Source of the DNA: Pseudomonas viridiflava
GTDB taxonomy: Bacteria; Pseudomonadota; Gammaproteobacteria; Pseudomonadales; Pseudomonadaceae
Reading direction: 5' to 3'
NCBI RefSeq assembly: GCF_900580865.1
Contig: NZ_UTBZ01000219.1
Coordinates: forward strand, 62,001 to 126,000
DNA: 64,000 bases
The number at the start of each line of letters is the position of its first letter. Within the stretch, counting starts at the first letter, position 1. Position numbers and translations under genes: made by a program. Below, piece after piece: positions 44,934 through 53,300 of the stretch. The notes beneath the pieces are model-generated. The model saw only the letters and a list, made by a program, of their open reading frames with translations. It made no database searches and had not been told where the DNA came from.

Positions 44934-46325
44934 CTAGGTTGTTTTTTCTGTTTGGGGGCTGCTATATGAAATATCCCCAAACGTAGGTGTACCACTTGGT
45001 AACCAATATTGAAGGCGTTGGGAGTTGGTCTTGGTGTTCGCAAATAAATAGCCAATAAGTTGCACGTGGCCTTTGCTGTCTTCATCCGCAGACGACAGTG
45101 CGTTGGTATTCGATTTTGCAGTGGAGTATCGGGGTACGAAACCTTGTTTCGGATACAAGGAGTCAACTTTAAAGCTCTTGTCGATCCGCACCGTTCGCAG
45201 AAAGTCGTATTTGTCTTTGCCACCCGTTGTATCTGATGCATCAGGAACGTAGTTGGAGTACATAGCAATGAACATCGACTCTGGCGACGTCGAATGGTCA
45301 TACACCACGATGGTCTGGGTTTCCTCCGCAATCTGTTCCAAGGGCTTGGCGATAAGCTCCGGCGTCTGGCAATAGCTCTCGATATAGACCCGGGGCGTGC
45401 TCCAGCTGTCGTCGTACTTCTTGTAGCTGGCATACAAACGGAACCGCGGATTGACTTTGACGCTGGGGTCGGCTCTGCCTTCTTCAGGGGCCTGCATGGC
45501 GTCGGTATCCTGAAGTTCCAGCTCGGCCCAGACCACGAACAAGCGGTTATTGAACCAGCACGGCCGAATCGTGTGTTCCAGGGCCTTTTCCGAAATCGGC
45601 ACATTGGCCCTCTGCCAGTCCGACCAGGCATTGGGCAGGGGCTTGTCGAACTTGTCCGGAATAACACCAGGCGCGGCGGCGGGCATTTTGACCGGGCGTT
45701 GGCTCATGTCCAGTGAGCGCCAGTAGTAGGCATTTTCAGCGGGGGATTTGCCGATGAAGTAGTAGGTGCTATTGGCGAAATCCTCGCCATCGATGTAACC
45801 GTTGCAGATCTTCAGGTTGGCGATTTCTTCGAATCTGGCCAGGTAAGCCAGCACGGCAGCCTGTACAGTCTCGGGCTGAATCTGTGCCTGATTGAGGTCG
45901 TTTTCCAGCTGCTCGAAACTGTCGGTCTTGGTCAGGCGCAGCGTAGGGTCGAGGTAGATGTCCGGGAAGTAATGCAATTGCTGGATGGCGGACCAGATCG
46001 GGTAGCGATTGAGACCATCGCGCCAGGTCTTGATCTGCTGGGGTGTGAAGCTGTCGTCGCTGTACCCCGGCTCCATGTTCAGCATGATGCTGTTGATCTG
46101 TTGTTGGTAACTGGCAATGGCACACGCCACCGGGCTGGTCGGCACATCCTGGCTGACCAGCACGTCCAGCAACCAGTATTCGTAGAGGTCGTTGGGGGTC
46201 CTGATCTGGTGGGTCAATCCTTTCTCGATCAGGTACGGATCTTTGGGTACAGCCTCATGCAGATAGAGGGCGAGCATCGCATTGCGAAATGCTTCATTGA
46301 GGGGGGCGTCGAAGGCAGTCGTCAT
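44934..46325 (-). CDS. 5' fragment of the split TcA gene
   Basis: The 463-residue reading frame before the amber codon, starting MTTAFDAPLNEAFRNAMLALYLHEAV, nine bases after the preceding toxin gene. If translation stops at the TAG, the product is a truncated TcA piece without shaft, pore or TcB-binding regions. Likely still translated because AAGGAACGATC precedes the ATG. Confidence 0.6.
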   Translation of the reverse strand: MTTAFDAPLNEAFRNAMLALYLHEAVPKDPYLIEKGLTHQIRTPNDLYEYWLLDVLVSQDVPTSPVACAIASYQQQINSIMLNMEPGYSDDSFTPQQIKTWRDGLNRYPIWSAIQQLHYFPDIYLDPTLRLTKTDSFEQLENDLNQAQIQPETVQAAVLAYLARFEEIANLKICNGYIDGEDFANSTYYFIGKSPAENAYYWRSLDMSQRPVKMPAAAPGVIPDKFDKPLPNAWSDWQRANVPISEKALEHTIRPCWFNNRLFVVWAELELQDTDAMQAPEEGRADPSVKVNPRFRLYASYKKYDDSWSTPRVYIESYCQTPELIAKPLEQIAEETQTIVVYDHSTSPESMFIAMYSNYVPDASDTTGGKDKYDFLRTVRIDKSFKVDSLYPKQGFVPRYSTAKSNTNALSSADEDSKGHVQLIGYLFANTKTNSQRLQYWLPSGTPTFGDISYSSPQTEKTT

Positions 46326-46334
46326 GATCGTTCC

Positions 46335-49300
46335 TTAACCATTGGCCAGCGTTGAGTCAGAGGCAGAGCTGGCGGCCATCACCTGCTCTCCAACTGTTTT
46401 CCAGTCCTTCCGCTCGCTTGTATCTCTCAGCCCTGTGGCTTGCAGCAGAGCCTCGGCAGACAGCCCGCTGGCCTGGCAGCTGGCCTGGCAACGTCGGACC
46501 CAGTCGACCTGGGCCATAGAGCTGGCACGCTCGTCGGGAAGGATGCTGGTCAGCGTGGTGACTTCCGTTTCGGACCACTCCAGCAAACGAGCCAGTGCCG
46601 CGTTGGCCGTTTCGCTGGCGAGCTTGCGCAGGGTTTTGTTTTTCAATTGCGCCTTGGCCGGATTGGCGCAACTGAAGTAGCTCAGCACGCTGTCCTCCGA
46701 TTGGCTCTGGCTGTGGAACCAGTGGCTGAAGCGTTCGAGCAGATAGAGGTCGGACAGCCACGGCTCGCTGCCGCTACCCTCGTATTGCGAGCCACCCAGC
46801 CATGTTGGATTGACCACGAACAGGCGCAGGGCGCTGTTGCTCAATCGCAGTTGCACAACGATTTCGGCGTGGCGAGAGACGCGCTGGTAATGCTCGATCA
46901 ATGCAGGTGCGAGTGTGTCCTCGAGCGCTGACTTCAAAATGCTGTAGACCGACGAATGTGCCCAATGAATGACCGCCCGGCAGCGGTCCGGCGCCAGCTT
47001 GGCGGTTTGCTGGAACAGTCCTTCGAGCAACTGAACCTGGCGGTCATGCGCACCCAGCAGCAGTTCAGTGAGTTTCTCGGCGCACATGTCTTTGACGGGC
47101 TGCTCCAGGTCCTGGTCTTTGAGTACTTTCGCGACACCTGTCTGCAGCCAGGTGATCGGTTCGTCCACCAGCGTCAGTGCACGATCAAGACCCATCAACA
47201 AGCCATCTGCAGTGATCAGCCCATGGTTGACCAGCAGGTTGAACCATTGGATGTCTTGCGGTCGGTTTTTTACATCCCTGCGCAGTGGAAGGCCCAATGC
47301 TGCCACTTGCGCTTCGGTCACCATGCTGCGGCGCGTGTCCTCCTGCAACTTGCGCAGACGCTCAAGCAGATCGTCGGGCAGGGGCGGCTCGGCCATTTGA
47401 GCTTGCGGATTACCGTCCAGATCGTCGACATGCACCAAAGCATGCGGCCCCAGACGTTGTTGCAATTGTGTGACGGTCTGTTGGCTGTCCTTGAGCCATT
47501 GAAAGGTCCAGTTCAACTGTATCGTCACATCGAGGATGTCCGCTTTTCCCGTCGTCGCCAGTGTTCTCAGGCGGCCGCTCGCCAATATGGTTTTATAATC
47601 CGAACCTCCGAGCAGGCCTGCCAGCGTCAGCAAGTCGGCGACCGAACAGCCAAACAGCCGGGCAATCCGGGCCTGACGGTAGAGCGAGGAGACGGTGGGC
47701 AAATCGCGCTTGAGCTCGGTCAGGTAGCTCTTGGTTTGCCTGGCAATCAACAGAAACGAATCTTCAGTCGGTTGCACACCGAGGCCGGCACACAACTGCA
47801 ACACGGTTTTCTGCACGTCGGTGTCGATGGCGTTCAGGTCAATGGTCTTTTGATCGAGGATCAGAGGGGTGTCGAACAGTTGCACGCGATTGAACACCTG
47901 ATCGAACAACGGCACTTCATCCTTGCCGCTGGCATAAGGCGAGAGGTCGTGCATCAGCGCGGCGAACTCCTCCGGCTCAATACCGTGGAGCCGATTCAGG
48001 TAGCGATAGACGCCCAATACACGCAGGGTGTTTTCGTTGAGTTCCATCGCCAGGTTGTCTTCTCCCTCGGCACGGATCGCAGACATGATCAGCGTGTCCA
48101 GCTTGGCGAAGGGGATCTGTAACCAGCGTTGCAGGCGAATCATGCGTTGCAGGCGGTCGAAACGGTCGAGCGAGGTTTTGCTCAGGCGCCATTGCTTGCT
48201 GTCGCCCAGAGTGATTTGTTCCAGTCCCATCGCGTTGTCGAACTGGTGGCGGATGATCCATTTGGCGTCAGATTCTTCTTCGCTGTCATTGAAGTCTGCA
48301 CCGGTGCCGGTGCCGGTGCCATTGACGTAGCAGGCGCCATACTGGTTCGGATGGGGGAACGGGAGCACTTTTTCCGCCGATTCCGGGAGCGTCACCCCGC
48401 CGTGTTGCAAACTCTTGCTGGGGCAGTTGGGCGACAAACGCACCGCGCGGGTCTGTCGACACAGGAGCATTTCAACCTGCTCGGCATTCAGGTCGGTATG
48501 CGCCATGAAGTCTGTCAGGTGCGTCAATTGCCAAGGCGGCGAACTTTCCGAAACCTCGATACCGTAAGACGCTCTGAAAAAATCCATTTGTGCGGGTGTC
48601 AGGGTGTAGTGCTCATCGAGCGTGAGGGTGAAGCGCTGGCGGGCCAGCCTGACAAGTTCGGCGTCAGCAGCAGCAGCAGCAGTGGCGGTGGCGGTGACCA
48701 GATCGAAACTGGCGGTGTATCCCTGTTCGGTGGGTGTGGGGAGGGACGCGGCGCCCTTCAGGCAAGAAATGATCGTGTCCGCCGACGCATTGTGCAGGCG
48801 ATTGATCAGCCAGCCCGCCAATGGGACCGGAGTGTTGGAACTGATATCGACATTGGCAGGCAGTGTCTGGGTTCCTTTACGAAAGATCAGCGACAGGACC
48901 GTTTTGCTGCCAGCAGTATTTGTAGGCGCTAGCGCCTCCGGGGTGACCGTCACGACATCATCCTGATCAGGCGGTAGCAAGTAGCAGGTTTTCTGAGTGG
49001 TATGCGGGCGCAGGTGGGTGGAACCCGGGCTTCCCCAGCCTTTGATCAGATCATCTCGTGTCAGATAAAAATTGCTGAACAACGAGGGTTCGATCAGTAC
49101 GTTCTGTTGCTCCATGCTCAATCCGCATAACAACCGTTGCGCTTGCAGGACCGGCGTCTGCACTTCGCCATAGTCGTTGCTTGATTGCTGTTTTATCGGC
49201 AATAACAGGCTGATCCGATAGTTTAATTCCCCCAGACGTGGCTTTTTATCGGCCAATCCCAATTGGCATTGATGGTGATAGAAGTTGTAGGGTAATTCGA

Positions 49301-49964
49301 AGGGATAACGCCGTTCAGCCACTGCTTCATGGACGGATTTACCTTTATCGTCCGGATTGGTTTTTAGAAAAGCATCCAGACGATCTTCCAGTATTTCGGT
49401 GACCAGCTGCAGCATCGGCCTTGGGGTAAAAGTGCTTTCGTGGGTGATCAAGAGATCCTTGAGGTCGGGGCGGCGCATGTCCATCAATATGCGCTTGGGG
49501 TCTATGTCGGTAGTTTTGCCGGTAGCTTCCAGTTGCAGGAGAAATACTCTCAGGTTGATCAGGTAGGCAATCATCATGTCGACAGCAACAAGAGCCCCGA
49601 CCTTGCAGAAGTCGTCCCAGCTTTCATTGAACAGATTTTGAAAAGTAGGCCCCAGCGGAACCAGTGCACGAACGCCGCTGCGTTGAGAAAGTTGCTGGAA
49701 CTTGCCGGTGGATGTCTGGTACTCCCGGTACAAACGCGAAATCAGCGCCGCATAGCCCATGGCATTGTCGTAGGCAAGATCAGCGTTGGCATCGGTGAAC
49801 TCGGCAACCTGACGAACGAACGCGGCTTTGGGTAGGCGCACGATATCGAAGACGGAGGTGAAGCCCATTTTCTGCATGGCCGTTGCGAAGTCGGAGCGGC
49901 CTTTTTTCAACGGGGCATCAGGCTTGATGAGTGCTTTCATCAGCGAGGGGGGGGCGTCGGCCAT
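46335..49964 (-). CDS. tcaA: Tc toxin A component, N-terminal half (TcaA-like, VRP1 domain)
   Basis: 1,209 residues. The N-terminus (LMKALIKPDAPLKKGRSDF, MGFTSVFDIVRLPKAAFVRQV) matches the VRP1 domain shared by TcA and Salmonella SpvA-type proteins; the rest is mostly helical alpha-solenoid shell. In Photorhabdus this half is either fused (TcdA) or separate (TcaA), as here. ATG 49964 (MADAPPSLMKAL) has GGAG upstream; the frame opens earlier (50069) but runs into the operator region. Contains in-frame short tandem repeats (GTGTGTG near 48310; an Ala run near 48670). First gene of the Tc operon. Confidence 0.85.
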   Translation of the reverse strand: MADAPPSLMKALIKPDAPLKKGRSDFATAMQKMGFTSVFDIVRLPKAAFVRQVAEFTDANADLAYDNAMGYAALISRLYREYQTSTGKFQQLSQRSGVRALVPLGPTFQNLFNESWDDFCKVGALVAVDMMIAYLINLRVFLLQLEATGKTTDIDPKRILMDMRRPDLKDLLITHESTFTPRPMLQLVTEILEDRLDAFLKTNPDDKGKSVHEAVAERRYPFELPYNFYHHQCQLGLADKKPRLGELNYRISLLLPIKQQSSNDYGEVQTPVLQAQRLLCGLSMEQQNVLIEPSLFSNFYLTRDDLIKGWGSPGSTHLRPHTTQKTCYLLPPDQDDVVTVTPEALAPTNTAGSKTVLSLIFRKGTQTLPANVDISSNTPVPLAGWLINRLHNASADTIISCLKGAASLPTPTEQGYTASFDLVTATATAAAAADAELVRLARQRFTLTLDEHYTLTPAQMDFFRASYGIEVSESSPPWQLTHLTDFMAHTDLNAEQVEMLLCRQTRAVRLSPNCPSKSLQHGGVTLPESAEKVLPFPHPNQYGACYVNGTGTGTGADFNDSEEESDAKWIIRHQFDNAMGLEQITLGDSKQWRLSKTSLDRFDRLQRMIRLQRWLQIPFAKLDTLIMSAIRAEGEDNLAMELNENTLRVLGVYRYLNRLHGIEPEEFAALMHDLSPYASGKDEVPLFDQVFNRVQLFDTPLILDQKTIDLNAIDTDVQKTVLQLCAGLGVQPTEDSFLLIARQTKSYLTELKRDLPTVSSLYRQARIARLFGCSVADLLTLAGLLGGSDYKTILASGRLRTLATTGKADILDVTIQLNWTFQWLKDSQQTVTQLQQRLGPHALVHVDDLDGNPQAQMAEPPLPDDLLERLRKLQEDTRRSMVTEAQVAALGLPLRRDVKNRPQDIQWFNLLVNHGLITADGLLMGLDRALTLVDEPITWLQTGVAKVLKDQDLEQPVKDMCAEKLTELLLGAHDRQVQLLEGLFQQTAKLAPDRCRAVIHWAHSSVYSILKSALEDTLAPALIEHYQRVSRHAEIVVQLRLSNSALRLFVVNPTWLGGSQYEGSGSEPWLSDLYLLERFSHWFHSQSQSEDSVLSYFSCANPAKAQLKNKTLRKLASETANAALARLLEWSETEVTTLTSILPDERASSMAQVDWVRRCQASCQASGLSAEALLQATGLRDTSERKDWKTVGEQVMAASSASDSTLANG

Positions 49965-50041
49965 GACTTGGATTCTCCAACCAGAAGGGGCATTCAGAAT
50001 TGCCCGGTCCTGCCAAACTAACGAGAAATAGAGATGACGTA

Positions 50042-50061
50042 ACCTGTCAAACCTGACAGGT
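50042..50061. promoter_or_regulatory. Palindromic operator upstream of the Tc operon
   Basis: ACCTGTCA-AACC-TGACAGGT, a perfect 8-base inverted repeat with a 4-base centre, 78 bases before the first Tc ATG. Shares its core TGTCA-N4-TGACA with the site at 50205. Could also fold as a hairpin in the leader transcript. Confidence 0.6.
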
Positions 50062-50204
50062 ACCGTCACTACGGCTAGAATGATTTGTTATTAAAAGAGC
50101 ATTTTATAGAGTTTTATGTTTTTATGCCGAAAGAACCGAACTCCCGTTCTCTTATAATTTAAAGTTCGCATTATGCTGTCAGTTAGTTCTTTTATGTATG
50201 TCCT

Positions 50205-50222
50205 ACTGTCAGAACTGACAGT
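50205..50222. promoter_or_regulatory. Second copy of the operator, upstream of the Ig-repeat gene
   Basis: ACTGTCA-GAAC-TGACAGT, perfect 7-base arms, same core as 50042-50061. A lone half-site CTGTCA occurs at 50176-50181. TATAAT on the plus strand (50152-50157) may be a -10 box for the Ig-repeat gene, but I see no good -35. Confidence 0.6.
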
Positions 50223-50333
50223 TGGCGAGGTAAGATTTCCTAAGTATTGTGGTTGTTGAGAGTGAGAGTTTGTCGGCAAATTTGTACGGTCGAAAACAGC
50301 ACTGAATGCAGATCGATAATGCGGGGAATTGTA

Positions 50334-53300
50334 ATGGTTGATGACGGTGGTAACAGCAGAAGCAATATCCCTGATTTGTCGGGAGAGTCACTCGATGATG
50401 CTGACATACTTCAGCTTTCGAAGGCATTGCTTGTTAATGTCGATCGTGAAGAGACACATACCGACCCAACTGGCAGTATGATATTGGTAGTAAGGACTGA
50501 AAAAGGCTGGGAAGCCTTTCTTCAGGTTGATTATTCGTGGGATTCTTCGGGTACTTCCTTTGCTTGTCATGCAAAGAAATATGCTGTTGGAAATAACGGA
50601 CAAACTTGGGGTAATATTTTTCTTTCATTTACTTCCGCTACTAAATGGGGGGAGGCCGAATTAACGCATAACGCCATTCAGGATGGGAAATGGCACGATA
50701 TAAAAGGTGGCGGCTCTGTAGTGAGCAATGGAACACATGCGTGGATAAACTTTAAATATATATTCGATGTCCCGATCTGGGGTGATCCAACGAGGTCAAT
50801 GGGGTTCCGAGTTACGCCCCCTCCAAGGATTTCCAATCCAAATGTAGTCTGGGACTCCAAGCCAACAATATGCGGAACAGGTGTCGCTGGAGCCGTGGTC
50901 AAACTATATCAACATAATGTTGGCTCGGTCGTTTTGGCGACGACAACGGTGAGGGGTGATAACACGTGGAGTGTGCCGTTGGAACGGTTCCTGCCGATGG
51001 CCGACCCATTCCAGATGACGGCTAACCAAGAGTCGTACGGGGTGAAGTCGACTTACGCGGCTCTGGTCAGTTTTGCGGTACTGTTCAAGCCGTTTATTCG
51101 AAGCATCGTAATTAATGAGGGCGGCAAACCTTGTGTAAGCGGAGATGGGGGACTCGAGGACGCCAGGCTTGAAATCTGGCTGCAGGGCGGCGGTGTTGCA
51201 CAGTTGACGACGACTGTCAGAGAGGATGGCACTTGGTCTGTTTCTGCAAGCACAGCGTGGACCCCAGGTAAACACAGCATCAGAGCCAGACAAACCGGCA
51301 AGAACACCGGAGATCATTCTGACTGGTCCGAGACCCGATCGGTTGAGGTCAAACCGCCCAAGCCTGCGATCACTCCTCCGCCCACTCCGGCTGCCGCGAA
51401 ACAGGCACTGACCATTACCGATGTCGCGAACGGTACGGTCACTCTAAAAATGTCCACCGAAACAAATACAACGGTTGTTGGTAGTTTTACCGGCAGCGAG
51501 ACTGTTCGTACCTTCACTCCCAGAGATGAATGGCAACCTGGTACTACCAAAGTCAAGGTCACGCAGTCCGTGGGCGGTGTAGCCTCAGATTCGAGCGCAC
51601 TGGTTTCTATTGCAGTGAAACCATCCAGACCCGTCATCACACCTCCGCCCAGCCCGACCACTGTATATCAGGCGCTGACCATTACGAATGTCATGACCGA
51701 GAGCGTCGACCTGCAAATGCGCACCGAAGCGGGCATGCCGGTTGCTGGCAATTTCACCGGCAGTAACGCAACACGCACTTTCATACCGACAGCGAGCTGG
51801 ACATTGGGTACCACTCGGGTCAAGGTCGTGCACACTGTGGGCGGGGTAGTCTCTGATCCAAGCGATCTGGTAACCATTGTGGCTGAAACCGGCATCCCGG
51901 GGATTAATCCACCACCCGATCCTGCTGACCCAAAACAAGCGCTGACCATTACCGGTGTCTTGGGCGGTCCAGTTACCCTGCAAATCCTTACCAACAAAGG
52001 TGTCTCTGTGGATGGCGAATTCACGGAGATGGGGCCTGCCCGTACTTTCACACCGCGGGATTACTGGGCATTAGGCTTCACCTATGTCAAGGCCGTGCAG
52101 ACCTTGGACGGAGTGCCGTTCGAACCAAGCGATTTGGCGATGATTGTGGTGCGCCCCTCCACCCTGGCGATCATCCGGCCATCCAATCCGGTGACGGAAA
52201 AACAGGCGCTGATCATTGCCAACTACTCCAGTGGCAGTTCCCTGCGAATGAGGACTGAGGCAAATGCTTCCGTGGAGGGTAGCTTTACCAACAGCGGTGG
52301 GATCATAACCTTTGCACCAGCCAATGCTTGGGCACCGGGTGTCACCAAGGTCAAAGCCGTGCAGCTTTACAATAATGTGGAATCCATCCCGAGCGATTTG
52401 GTTTCCGTTATTGCTCAACCGTCCATTTTGGTTATCGAACAACCGACCATTCCTGCTGCGTCGAACCAGCAACTGAAAATTACCGGCGTCGTGTCCAATG
52501 TTGACACCTTGCAAATGTCCAGCGAGACAGGTGCAGCGATTGATGGCGAATATACCGGCAGCGGCGCGCTTCGAACATTCATACCGAAAGCGAATTGGGC
52601 AGCGGGAAAAACTCCGGTCAAAGCCATGCAAATAGTCAGCGACGTGACCTCCGAGTGGAGCGATGTAGTGACCGTTGCAGTAATGCCGCCCAAACCGGAC
52701 ATCACCCAACCTGCGGACCCGGCTGCGGCCAAAGAGCCGCTAACTATTAACGGTGTGTTAGCCAATGCCACCCATTTTCAGATGACAACCGGGTCAGGCG
52801 CGATAGTGGATGGCAGCTTCAGGGGTAGCGGGACAACCCGAACTTTTACCCCGGAAGCGAATTGGCCGGCGGGCATCACCCAAGTTCAAATCGTGCAGAT
52901 AATCGACGATGTGCCTTCTGACCCAAGCGAACTGGTCACCATCAGGATTTTAGCCAAACCACCCAAGCCACACCTGACTCAACCACTACCGAACTCCAGC
53001 CATTTGGCCAATCTCGCCGTGGAAGGAACTTGCGAAGCGGGGGCAACAGTGGCTGTGCAATACGCCAACGATATTCCGCTGGAGGGTAAAATGAGCTACG
53101 TCCAGACGCAGTGGTCTTTCGAACATCCTTGGGAGCCAGGCCAACAGCAGATCAAAGCGGTACAAATGTCAGGCGGTCTGACATCCGATCCAACGGATAT
53201 GCTTGTTTTTTACATCAGACCGCCGCTGCCCGTCATTGAGCAACCGGATACCCCGGTCGCCGTGAGAGGTGAACTGAAAATAAGTGACGTCTGGTCAGGT

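Larger units (their letters stand above)
41457..46325 (-). pseudogene. tcaB: Tc toxin A component, C-terminal half, split by an in-frame TAG
   Basis: A single frame runs from ATG 46325 to the stop at 41457 (1,622 codons) except for one amber codon at 44936-44934. I translated the 107 codons between this TAG and the next ATG (44615) and found no other stop; they read as ordinary protein (NFNDWQARITVPQKNKDII...). Upstream part: neuraminidase-like region (YYWRSLDMSQRPV, LEHTIRPCWFNNRLFVVWAELE). Downstream: receptor-binding and coiled-coil shaft region and TcB-binding C-terminus (RYLPFEYTGAISRWSLIFP). It is either a nonsense mutation that inactivates the toxin, a read-through codon, or an assembly error. 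Neighbours remain intact. Confidence 0.8.

Noticed and set aside
44852..45667. 271-codon frame overlapping the split TcA gene
   Set aside because: Arg/Pro/Ser-rich alternate frame on the same strand; the TcA frame has clear family similarity.
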